Shown piece after piece: positions 43,189 through 50,836 of a stretch of DNA of 64,000 nt. The notes under the pieces were generated by a model. The model had not been told where the DNA came from. It made no database searches and saw nothing but the letters and a program-made list of their open reading frames with translations. The position numbers were made by a program, and so were the translations under genes. How positions within the stretch are numbered: position 1 is the stretch's first letter; every line of letters begins with the position of its first letter. Source of the stretch: an uncultured Lachnospiraceae bacterium (lineage in GTDB: Bacteria > Bacillota > Clostridia > Lachnospirales > Lachnospiraceae); NCBI GenBank assembly GCA_910588215.1, contig CAJUQJ010000020.1:1-64000 (forward strand), in the 5' to 3' direction.

Positions 43189-44496
43189 ATGAAAAGTGTA
43201 GCACTACATAATTTGGGGTGTAAAGTCAATAGTTATGAAATAGATGTAATGCAACAAAGGCTGCAGGAAAGCGGATATAAAATTGTGCCATTTGATGAAG
43301 CGGCCGACGTATATATCATAAATACGTGTACCGTGACCAACATTGCAGACAGGAAAAGCAGGCAGATAATCCATCGCGCAAGGCGGCTGAATCCGGATGC
43401 TGTCGTAGTGGCGGCAGGATGCTATGTGCAGACTGCGGGAGAAGCGGTGTGGCAGGACGGTGCAGTCGATATTGCCGTAGGGAATAACCGCAAGAAGGAT
43501 ATTGTGTCCATATTGGAAGAATATTGGCAGGCGCAGCAGCCGGCGGCGGATGTGATCGATATCGGCACAGTGAGAGAATATGAAGAAATGCAGCTGTCCC
43601 ATACGGCTGAACACACGCGGGCTTATATTAAGATCCAGGACGGGTGTAACCAGTTCTGCTCTTACTGTATTATCCCATATGCCAGAGGACGGGTCAGAAG
43701 CCGCAGGGAGGAGGATATTCTGCGGGAAGTACAGGGAATCGTGGATGCCGGATACAAGGAGATCGTGTTGACGGGTATCCATATCAGTTCTTATGGGATT
43801 GACAGAGGCGGATCGGAACTGCTGCAGCTGATAGAGAAGCTGCATGTGATCGACGGACTGGAGAGGATCCGCTTAGGATCGTTGGAACCGCGTATCGTGA
43901 CGGACGACTTTGCGGCGCGGATCAGTGCCATGGCTAAGATCTGCCCACATTTTCACTTATCATTGCAGAGCGGATGCGATTCGGTCCTGCGCAGGATGAA
44001 TAGACACTATACGGCCGGGGAATACTTTCAGACAACAGAAGCACTTCGGAGATATTATCGCGATCCTGCAATAACAACGGACGTGATCGTAGGATTTCCG
44101 GGAGAGACGGAAGAGGAATTCCATATGACGGAAGAATTTGTGCATAAGATCAATTTCTACGAGATGCATATTTTCAAGTATTCCAAAAGGCAGGGGACCA
44201 GGGCGGCACAACTGAAGGATCAGCTTACGGAAGCGGATAAGAGCAGGAGGAGCGAGATTCTTATGGGGGCGGAGAAGCAGATGTCGTATGCCTACAGAGC
44301 GGGGTATCTGCACCGTGAGGTGGAAGTCCTTATGGAGGAAAAGAAAGAAATAAACGGCCGGGTGTATTGGATCGGACATACGCCACAGTATATAAAGGCG
44401 GCGAAAGCAGTCGGGGAATCATCTAATCTGAGTAACCAGATTGTGAGAGGTGAGATCACGGAGTTTCTTAAGGACGACATTATGCTTTTAAAATGA
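43189..44496 (+). CDS. mtaB: tRNA t6A37 methylthiotransferase MtaB
   Basis: A 435-residue radical-SAM enzyme that adds a methylthio group to t6A at position 37 of tRNAs reading ANN codons. The UPF0004 domain shows LGCKVNSYE and NTCTVTNIADRKSRQ with its three cysteines, the radical-SAM cluster motif is CNQFCSYCIIPYARG, followed by LTGIHISSYG. A C-terminal TRAM domain (REVEVLMEEKKEINGRVYWI ...) binds the tRNA. The LGCKVNSYE motif is of MtaB rather than MiaB type. ATG 43189 follows GGAGAA by four bases; a GTG four codons upstream is less good. Confidence 0.95.
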   Translation: MKSVALHNLGCKVNSYEIDVMQQRLQESGYKIVPFDEAADVYIINTCTVTNIADRKSRQIIHRARRLNPDAVVVAAGCYVQTAGEAVWQDGAVDIAVGNNRKKDIVSILEEYWQAQQPAADVIDIGTVREYEEMQLSHTAEHTRAYIKIQDGCNQFCSYCIIPYARGRVRSRREEDILREVQGIVDAGYKEIVLTGIHISSYGIDRGGSELLQLIEKLHVIDGLERIRLGSLEPRIVTDDFAARISAMAKICPHFHLSLQSGCDSVLRRMNRHYTAGEYFQTTEALRRYYRDPAITTDVIVGFPGETEEEFHMTEEFVHKINFYEMHIFKYSKRQGTRAAQLKDQLTEADKSRRSEILMGAEKQMSYAYRAGYLHREVEVLMEEKKEINGRVYWIGHTPQYIKAAKAVGESSNLSNQIVRGEITEFLKDDIMLLK

Positions 44497-44525
44497 TTGA
44501 ATTTTGTGTGGCGATAGAGTATGAT
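44497..44525 (+). promoter_or_regulatory. Promoter of the ireB-ruvX operon
   Basis: TTGAAT at 44497-44502, a 17-base spacer and TATGAT at 44520-44525, beginning immediately after the mtaB stop codon. Confidence 0.7.
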
Positions 44526-44567
44526 GATACAGTAAGGACAGATGAAGATGGACGGATGTCCGTAACA

Positions 44568-44593
44568 GGGAAGCCGAAGGTGAACTGTTAAGG
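44568..44593. repeat. Mini copy of the inverted-repeat element (copy D)
   Basis: GTAACAGGGAAGCCGAAGG followed by TGAACTGTTAA forms a short hairpin. Its reverse complement matches the left ~30 bases of the element at 14034 with a few changes. It lies in the ireB leader. Confidence 0.5.
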
Positions 44594-44630
44594 GTAATAG
44601 CAAAACAACAATGGATAAGGGCGTAAGAAT

Positions 44631-44894
44631 ATGCGGGATTTGGAAAACACACAATTTTTTAAAGTAGAGACAGAACCGGAGACGGGAGTAAAGATCGTAC
44701 TCTCCACGGTGTATGAGGCACTGACAGAGAAGGGATATAATCCGGTGAATCAGATCGTTGGCTATATCATGTCAGGGGATCCGACTTATATTACCAGCCA
44801 TAAGAGTGCACGCAGCCTGATCATGAAGGTAGAGCGTGACGAGCTGGTAGAAGAGATGCTGGTGGAGTACATCAGGAATTCTCTGGGGAAATAG
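44631..44894 (+). CDS. ireB: IreB-family regulatory phosphoprotein (UPF0297)
   Basis: An 87-residue protein of the IreB/YrzL family. In Enterococcus IreB is a target of the PASTA kinase IreK and negatively affects cephalosporin resistance; elsewhere its role is little known. The family core is clear: VYEALTEKGYNPVNQIVGYI then SGDPTYITSHKSARSLI and a C-terminal helix. The first gene of a conserved Firmicutes trio with ruvX and the DUF1292 gene, under the promoter at 44497. Confidence 0.93.
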   Translation: MRDLENTQFFKVETEPETGVKIVLSTVYEALTEKGYNPVNQIVGYIMSGDPTYITSHKSARSLIMKVERDELVEEMLVEYIRNSLGK

Positions 44895-44995
44895 TGGATT
44901 CCGTGGACAGAAGGCTTTGCGGTAATAACGAAAGGGAGATACGTTGCTATAAGCGGATCAGGTGCCGTGCGTAGCAACAAGAATACAGGAACAGG

Positions 44996-45430
44996 ATGAG
45001 GATCATGGGGTTGGACCTCGGTTCCAAAACAGTGGGGGTGGCGGTAAGCGATCCGCTTCTGATCACGGCGCAGGGACTGGAGATCATTAGAAGAAAAGAC
45101 GAGAATAAGCTGCGGCAGACATTGGCAAGGATAGAGCAGTTGATCGAGGAGTACGAGGTGTCGGAGATCGTGCTGGGTCTGCCGAAACATATGAATGATA
45201 CGTTGGGTGACAGAGCAGAACTGTCGCTTGCGTTTCAAGATAAACTGGAAAGAAGGACGGGCCTTCCCGTGACGATGTGGGACGAGCGTCTCACCACGGT
45301 GGCAGCAGACAGGACGATGATGGAAGCGGGGATCCGCAGAGAACATCGCAAAGAATATGTGGACAAGATCGCGGCAGTTTTTATCCTGCAGGGTTATCTG
45401 GATTATCGGGCTAACAAGGAGAATGCGTAA
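44996..45430 (+). CDS. ruvX: Holliday junction resolvase-like RuvX (YqgF)
   Basis: A 144-residue RNase H-fold nuclease of the YqgF family, linked to Holliday-junction resolution and 16S rRNA 5' maturation. Conserved features: MGLDLGSKTVGVAVSDPLL at the start (catalytic Asp), EIVLGLPKHMNDTLG, and WDERLTTVAADRTM with VDKIAAVFILQGYLD at the end (remaining acidic residues). Length is typical. It follows ireB by ~100 bases, and its stop directly abuts the GTG of the next gene. Confidence 0.95.
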   Translation: MRIMGLDLGSKTVGVAVSDPLLITAQGLEIIRRKDENKLRQTLARIEQLIEEYEVSEIVLGLPKHMNDTLGDRAELSLAFQDKLERRTGLPVTMWDERLTTVAADRTMMEAGIRREHRKEYVDKIAAVFILQGYLDYRANKENA

Positions 45431-45685
45431 GTGGAGAAGATTGTTTTTACACCGGAAGGTGAGGAACCGGTACAGTTCTGCGTCCTGGAACAGACCAGGC
45501 TGGGAGGTATCGATTATATTCTGGTGACAGATTCCGAAGAGGGTGACGGAGAAGCTCTTATTCTTCGGGATATGTCTGCGGTGGATGACAAAGAAGCCGT
45601 TTATGAGATCGTAACAGAGGATGAGGAATTAAACGCAGTGGCGGCTGTGTTTGAAAATATGCTGGAGGACATTGAGTTATCATAG
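45431..45685 (+). CDS. DUF1292 (YrzB-type) protein
   Basis: An 84-residue acidic protein of the DUF1292 family, function unknown. The family motif is recognisable in EEPVQFCVLEQTRLGGIDYI and in the C-terminal half with EDEELNAVAAVFENML. GTG start immediately after the ruvX stop, so translation is coupled. Completes the ireB-ruvX-yrzB order found across Firmicutes. Confidence 0.9.
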   Translation: MEKIVFTPEGEEPVQFCVLEQTRLGGIDYILVTDSEEGDGEALILRDMSAVDDKEAVYEIVTEDEELNAVAAVFENMLEDIELS

Positions 45686-45901
45686 TGTTTTGCGGCAAAT
45701 ATCATAACCTTTCGGGGATACATATAGAGGATCACAGTACATCAGAGACAGTGTCAGAGATCGCAGCGGGTCGTAAGCGGCAGGGCGATCGGCATGAAGA
45801 CTCGTGTACCGGTCGATACTCTGGTTATGTATTTTCCGAAGAACAACTATTTGTGTCAGAACCGATCTGGGCACGGATATGAAAGAATGGAGGAAATATA
45901 T

Positions 45902-47578
45902 TTGAGAAAAATTGAACATGGAAGAACTGCTTCCAAGCTGAAGGTGATTCCGCTTGGAGGCTTAGAGCAGATTGGACTTAATATTACTGCCTTCGAGTAT
46001 GAAGACAGTATAATTGTGGTAGATTGCGGCCTGTCGTTTCCGGAGGACGAGATGCTGGGGATCGATCTGGTGATCCCGGATATCAGCTATCTGAAGGATC
46101 ATGCCGATAAGGTAAAGGGATTCGTGATCACCCATGGGCACGAGGATCATATAGGTGCATTGCCGTATGTACTGAAGGAATTGAATATTCCTATCTATGC
46201 CACCAGGCTTACTATGGGAATCATAGAGAACAAGCTGGCAGAGCATGATCTGACGAACAAAACGAGGCGTAAAGTTGTGAAATTCGGCCAGTCGATCAAT
46301 TTAGGAAAGTTCCGGGTTGAATTTATCAGAACCAATCATAGTATCGTAGATGCGGCAGCGCTGGCGATCTACTCACCGGCCGGTGTGGTAGTGCATACAG
46401 GGGATTTTAAGGTGGATTATACGCCTGTATTCGGTGATGCCATCGACTTGCAGCGTTTTGCGGAGCTCGGGAAGAAGGGCGTGCTTGCGCTGATGTGTGA
46501 TTCCACGAATGCGGAGCGGCTGGGTTTTACGGCTTCCGAGAGAACGGTAGGCAGGACGTTTGATACGCTTTTTGCAGATCATAAGGATACAAGGATCATC
46601 ATTGCGACTTTTGCCTCCAATGTGGACAGAGTACAGCAGATCATTAATTCCGCATACAAACATGGAAGGAAAGTCGTGGTAGAAGGCAGGAGTATGGTCA
46701 ATATCATAGAGACGGCTTCTACGCTGGAATGTTTGCATATTCCGGAGAACACTCTGATCGACATAGAACAGCTGAAGAATTATCCTAATGATAAGACGGT
46801 GATCATTACCACCGGCAGTCAGGGTGAAAGTATGGCGGCGCTCAGCCGTATGGCCAGTGATAATCACCGGAAGATATCAATCTTGCCCGGAGATACGGTC
46901 ATCTTCTCATCCCACCCCATACCAGGCAATGAGAAAGCCGTTACCAATGTGATCAATGAACTGCAGATGAAAGGTGCGGATGTTATCTTTCAGGATGTGC
47001 ATGTTTCCGGACATGCCTGCCAGGAGGAGATCAAGCTGATCTATAGTCTTGTGAAGCCGCGGTATGCGGTGCCGATCCATGGAGAGTACAAGCACCGGAA
47101 AGCACAGGCTAAAGTTGCGGCAGATCTGGGTATTCCGAAAGAGAATATCTTTATGATACAGTCCGGTGATGTGCTGGAGATGGACAACGAGAAGGCGGAA
47201 GTGACTGGGAAAGTGCCTGTCGGGGCGATCCTGGTAGACGGACTGGGAGTAGGTGATGTAGGCAATGTCGTTCTGCGCGACAGACAGCACCTGGCGGAGG
47301 ATGGTATTCTGATCGTGGTGCTGGCGTTGGATTCCTACAGTGACCGTCTGGTGTCCGGGCCCGACATCGTGTCAAGAGGATTTGTGTATGTCCGCGAGTC
47401 GGATGAGCTTCTGGATGAGGCCAGACTGCTGGTAGATGAAGCGGTGCACGGATGCCTGAGCAGAGGCCAATCCGACTGGGGTAAGATCAAATCGTCGATC
47501 AAAGATGTGCTCAGCGAATTTGTCTGGAAGAAGACGAAGAGAAGACCGATGATCCTGCCGATCATTATGGAAGTGTAG
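45902..47578 (+). CDS. rnj: Ribonuclease J
   Basis: A 558-residue metallo-beta-lactamase ribonuclease with endo- and 5'-exonuclease activity, central to RNA turnover in Firmicutes. Visible are VIPLGGLEQIGLNITAFEYE, the zinc motif ITHGHEDHIGALPYVL, the beta-CASP region with EGRSMVNIIETAS, ITTGSQGESMAALSRMA and VSGHACQEEIKLI, and a C-terminal domain ending PIIMEV. The TTG at 45902 is chosen because GGAGG lies eight bases upstream and the product then has normal family length; an in-frame ATG at 45794 would add 36 residues without similarity. Confidence 0.95.
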   Translation: MRKIEHGRTASKLKVIPLGGLEQIGLNITAFEYEDSIIVVDCGLSFPEDEMLGIDLVIPDISYLKDHADKVKGFVITHGHEDHIGALPYVLKELNIPIYATRLTMGIIENKLAEHDLTNKTRRKVVKFGQSINLGKFRVEFIRTNHSIVDAAALAIYSPAGVVVHTGDFKVDYTPVFGDAIDLQRFAELGKKGVLALMCDSTNAERLGFTASERTVGRTFDTLFADHKDTRIIIATFASNVDRVQQIINSAYKHGRKVVVEGRSMVNIIETASTLECLHIPENTLIDIEQLKNYPNDKTVIITTGSQGESMAALSRMASDNHRKISILPGDTVIFSSHPIPGNEKAVTNVINELQMKGADVIFQDVHVSGHACQEEIKLIYSLVKPRYAVPIHGEYKHRKAQAKVAADLGIPKENIFMIQSGDVLEMDNEKAEVTGKVPVGAILVDGLGVGDVGNVVLRDRQHLAEDGILIVVLALDSYSDRLVSGPDIVSRGFVYVRESDELLDEARLLVDEAVHGCLSRGQSDWGKIKSSIKDVLSEFVWKKTKRRPMILPIIMEV

Positions 47579-47600
47579 GAATGGGTTGAATATATATGCT

Positions 47601-47792
47601 AAGGATGACATGGGGGTGCAAGTATAATGAGAAGAGAGCCAATGGCAACAGCTCTGCGCACTTGCTGCGCTGAGCGTACAGGCGCCATGCAGCCAAGGCA
47701 GCTTGCCTGCATTGGTGCATGTGTGCATGGTGATACTTGCACCGGTCTTTGTGTGAATGCTTATGTTAAGGATGACATGGGGGTGCAAGTAT
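47601..47792 (+). repeat. 25-bp direct repeats bracketing an inverted-repeat insert
   Basis: The 25 bases at 47601-47625 (AAGGATGACATGGGGGTGCA and on) recur exactly at 47768-47792, where they include the ribosome site and the first bases of the YlbF-family start codon. Within, GGTGCAAGTAT (47615-47625) is inverted at 47733-47743. The layout fits a small palindromic element inserted with duplication of the target, or a tandem duplication. Confidence 0.7.
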
Positions 47793-48123
47793 GACAGAGA
47801 ATGATGTTATGGAAAGTGCGAAACAGCTTGCGGGAATCATTCGGGAGACGGATGTGTACAAAGAATACCTGCGTCAGCGGGAAAGATTGAAAACACAGCC
47901 GGAACTGTATGCCCAGGTCAACGAATACAGGCAGAAGAATTTTGATATACAGAACGAGTCGGACGGTATGGAACTGTTTGACAAGATGGAAGCATTTGAG
48001 CGGGAATACAGAGAGTTTCGGGAGAATCCGGCCGTGGATGAATTTCTTCGCGCCGAGTTGGCTTTCTGCCGTATGATGCAGGAAATGAATGTCCTGCTTA
48101 CAGCGGAGATTGATTTTGAATGA
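47791..48123 (+). CDS. YlbF-family regulator
   Basis: A 110-residue helical protein of the YlbF/YmcA family. In Bacillus these form the Y-complex (YlbF-YmcA-YaaT) that steers RNase Y cleavage of mRNAs. Seen: AKQLAGIIRETDVYKEYLRQ, ELYAQVNEYRQKNF and the conserved C-terminal VDEFLRAELAFCRMM. GGGGGTG precedes the ATG; the stop overlaps the next start (ATGA). Its place just after RNase J suits a role in RNA turnover, which is inference. Confidence 0.85.
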   Translation: MTENDVMESAKQLAGIIRETDVYKEYLRQRERLKTQPELYAQVNEYRQKNFDIQNESDGMELFDKMEAFEREYREFRENPAVDEFLRAELAFCRMMQEMNVLLTAEIDFE

Positions 48124-48557
48124 AGTTTCGGAAGAAGTGCAAGAACGAGAGGGACTTGCGGAGGATAACAGGTATGAATGTTAAGTATGTTATTGGCTCG
48201 ATAGTCGAGATGGTCATTAAGATCGTGGTATTTATTTTTATTGCCATGTTCGTTGTCAGAACTGCTACGGCGGCTTATGATTATGGATTTCGAGTATTTG
48301 CGGAGAAACCGATCGATGTTGGAGAGGGCAGGACCATCAGTGTATCTATTGGCAGTACGGATTCCGCGAAGGAAGTGGGCGAGATGCTGCAGCAAAGAGG
48401 ATTGATCCGGGACGCTAATCTTTTCAGGATCCAGGAGCTATTGTCGGAGAACCATGGCATGATCCAGCCGGGTATCTATGATCTGAGTACTGCCATGACA
48501 GCGCAGGAGATGCTTGCGGTGATCGCAGCGGAACCGGAAGAGGAAAGCAAGGAATAG
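48120..48557 (+). CDS. MltG-like (YceG) N-terminal membrane protein, no transglycosylase domain
   Basis: A 145-residue protein with one N-terminal membrane helix (VEMVIKIVVFIFIAMFVV) and an extracellular LysM-like segment resembling the start of endolytic transglycosylase MltG (SIGSTDSAKEVGEMLQQRGL ... NLFRIQELLSENHGMIQPGI). Full MltG is ~350 residues; the catalytic part with its active glutamate is absent here, and the stop at 48557 is followed by another gene. Clostridia often carry such a short form in this position, equivalent to yrrL of Bacillus. A binding role without catalysis is likely but unproven. Overlaps the YlbF-family stop by four bases. Confidence 0.75.
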   Translation: MKFRKKCKNERDLRRITGMNVKYVIGSIVEMVIKIVVFIFIAMFVVRTATAAYDYGFRVFAEKPIDVGEGRTISVSIGSTDSAKEVGEMLQQRGLIRDANLFRIQELLSENHGMIQPGIYDLSTAMTAQEMLAVIAAEPEEESKE

Positions 48558-48577
48558 AGAAGAAAGGGTATGATACG

Positions 48578-49222
48578 ATGACGGGTGACGAGCGCCTCAA
48601 TGCGTTTATTGATTCGCTGGATGCCGGAAACACTCCCTTTTTGAATGTGATAGAGAAAGAGGCCAGAGAAACCAATGTGCCTATTATACGCCCACCGGTA
48701 CAGAGTCTGCTCAAGCTGCTGCTTGCGATGCGTAAGCCGGCATCGATTCTGGAGGTTGGCTGTGCCATTGGTTTCTCTGCACTTTTGATGAGTGAGTATG
48801 GGCCGAAGGATTGTCATATAACGACCATTGAGAAATACGAGAAGAGAATTCCTGTCGCCAGAGAGAATTTCAGGAGGGCCGGAAAAGAAGAGCAGATCAC
48901 ACTCTTAGAGGGGGATGCTGCGGATATTCTGCATGAAATGCAAGGTTCTTATGAGATGATATTTATGGATGCGGCGAAGGGGCAGTATATTCATTTCATG
49001 CCGGATGTCCTGCGTCTGCTCGCTCCGGGTGGCATCTTACTGTCTGACAATGTGCTGCAGGACGGGGACATCATCGAATCACGGTTTGCCGTGACCAGAA
49101 GGAATCGGACGATACACAGCCGCATGCGGGAGTATCTGTATGCACTGAAGCATGATCCGGCTTTGGAAACGGTGATCCTGCCGGTGGGGGATGGGATAAC
49201 GGTCAGCGTGAAGATCAGTTAG
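48578..49222 (+). CDS. trmR: tRNA 5-hydroxyuridine methyltransferase (YrrM type)
   Basis: A 214-residue SAM-dependent O-methyltransferase of the catechol-OMT-like group. The SAM motif ILEVGCAIGFSALLMSEY and the metal-site segment MIFMDAAKGQYIHF with LLSDNVLQDG are present. In Bacillus the equivalent gene yrrM/trmR makes 5-methoxyuridine at wobble position 34 and sits between yrrL and the U32 genes, exactly the order here (MltG-like, this gene, U32). The assignment relies on this synteny. Confidence 0.85.
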   Translation: MTGDERLNAFIDSLDAGNTPFLNVIEKEARETNVPIIRPPVQSLLKLLLAMRKPASILEVGCAIGFSALLMSEYGPKDCHITTIEKYEKRIPVARENFRRAGKEEQITLLEGDAADILHEMQGSYEMIFMDAAKGQYIHFMPDVLRLLAPGGILLSDNVLQDGDIIESRFAVTRRNRTIHSRMREYLYALKHDPALETVILPVGDGITVSVKIS

Positions 49223-49332
49223 AGTTTATGGCGCTTCGGAGTGGAAGACAAGATTGATATGGACCGGCCTTTATACCGAGGCGGATATGGAATAAGCCGG
49301 TTTACGCGGTATCGTGAGGAGACCATAAGAGT

Positions 49333-50586
49333 ATGGAAAAGAAGATCAGAAAGCCGGAATTGCTTGTTCCGGCAAGCAGCCTGGAGGTATTGAAAACAGC
49401 GGTCATATTCGGGGCCGATGCGGTTTATATCGGCGGGGAAGCATTTGGGCTGCGTGCAAAGGCGAAAAATTTCACGCCGCAGGAGATGGCGGAGGGTATC
49501 GCTTTTGCCCATGCTCATGGAGTGCGGGTGCATGTGACTGCCAATATCCTGGCACATAATTATGATCTGGAAGGGGCAAAGGCCTATTTTAAGGAGTTGA
49601 AGGCTTTACGGCCTGACGCGCTGATCATTGCCGATCCTGGAATGTTCATGCTGGCGAGGCAGATCTGTCCGGAAATAGATATCCATGTATCGACGCAGGC
49701 CAATAATACCAATTATATGACTTACCGTTTCTGGCATGAACAGGGTGCAAAGCGCGTGGTTTCTGCAAGAGAGCTGTCTTTGACAGAGATACGGGAGATA
49801 CGGGAGAAGATACCGGCAGATCTGGAGATTGAAAGCTTCATTCACGGCGCCATGTGCATCTCCTATTCGGGACGGTGCCTGTTAAGCAGTTATTTTACGG
49901 GACGGGATGCTAATCACGGGGCATGTACCCATCCCTGCCGTTGGAAATATGCGGTGGTGGAGGAGACGAGACCAGGGGAATATCTGCCTGTCTATGAGAA
50001 TGAAAGAGGAACTTATATTTTTAATTCCAAGGATCTGTGCATGATCGGCCATATTCCGGAGATGATCGAGGCCGGTATAGACAGTTTCAAGATCGAGGGG
50101 CGTATGAAGACGGCACTCTACGTGGCAACGGTGGCGCGCACGTATCGTCGTGCTATTGATGACTGCCTGGAGTCCGTGGAGAAATACCAGGCAAATATGG
50201 ACTGGTATCTGGCAGAGATCGCCAAATGTACTTACCGTCAGTTTACGACGGGGTTCTATTTCGGGAGACCGGATGAGACGACTCAGATCTATGATAACAA
50301 TACTTACGTGAATGAATATATTTATCTCGGAATTGTCGGAAAGATTGTTGAGACGGGAGGGGAGGCCCGTGCCCGTATCGAACAGCGGAATAAATTCTGC
50401 GTCGGAGATCTTATAGAGATCATGAAGCCGGACGGCAGCAATATAGGAGCAAAGGTACTGGCCATGTATAATGAGGAAGGAGAGCGCGTAGATTCCTGTC
50501 CTCATTCAAAGCAGGTGATCGACGTGGCGCTGTCGATACTGCCGGAGCGTTATGACATTCTGCGGGTAAGTGCGTGCCCTGGCTGA
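49333..50586 (+). CDS. trhP: U32-family protein, tRNA uridine hydroxylation (TrhP type)
   Basis: A 417-residue member of peptidase family U32. Relatives YrrN/YrrO of Bacillus and TrhP of E. coli hydroxylate wobble uridine of tRNA, the step before TrmR. The barrel begins with ELLVPASSLEVLKTAVIFGA and ADAVYIGG; the U32 signature is FIHGAMCISYSGRCLLSSY with further cysteines in GACTHPCRW that could hold an Fe-S cluster. NSKDLCMIGHIPEMIEAGID and KIEGRMKTALYV follow, and a beta-barrel domain closes the protein. It is a single gene, unlike the yrrN-yrrO pair, and may act alone. Confidence 0.88.
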   Translation: MEKKIRKPELLVPASSLEVLKTAVIFGADAVYIGGEAFGLRAKAKNFTPQEMAEGIAFAHAHGVRVHVTANILAHNYDLEGAKAYFKELKALRPDALIIADPGMFMLARQICPEIDIHVSTQANNTNYMTYRFWHEQGAKRVVSARELSLTEIREIREKIPADLEIESFIHGAMCISYSGRCLLSSYFTGRDANHGACTHPCRWKYAVVEETRPGEYLPVYENERGTYIFNSKDLCMIGHIPEMIEAGIDSFKIEGRMKTALYVATVARTYRRAIDDCLESVEKYQANMDWYLAEIAKCTYRQFTTGFYFGRPDETTQIYDNNTYVNEYIYLGIVGKIVETGGEARARIEQRNKFCVGDLIEIMKPDGSNIGAKVLAMYNEEGERVDSCPHSKQVIDVALSILPERYDILRVSACPG

Positions 50587-50710
50587 TTTTGTCAGAAACT
50601 GATAGGGAGGCGCTTTTGGCAGCCGTAAAATCTGTCAGAAATCACAAAATTTAAATTGCGGTATTGCATTTTAAAAAAAAGTAAGGTATTTTATAAAAGG
50701 GTTGTAGACG

Positions 50711-50768
50711 TATAATGGTATTTTGAGTGAAGGTGTTCCAAAAAGGGTTATTTTTGGAACATTTTTTT
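50711..50768 (+). terminator. Strong intrinsic terminator just after a TATAAT, attenuator candidate
   Basis: TGTTCCAAAAA pairs perfectly with TTTTTGGAACA around GGGTTA and runs into seven T residues (50762-50768). A TATAAT at 50711-50716 sits 18 bases before the stem. It either ends the U32 transcript or terminates short transcripts ahead of glnN. Confidence 0.8.
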
Positions 50769-50836
50769 ATCCTACTGCGGCGGAACGGAATCATGCGTGT
50801 AGTGATCTTTAAAAAGGGAAAGGAATAGGTAGGGAA

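Noticed and set aside
45794..45901. N-terminal extension of RNase J from ATG 45794
   Set aside because: The 36 extra residues do not fit the family and the strong ribosome site at 45889-45893 points to TTG 45902.
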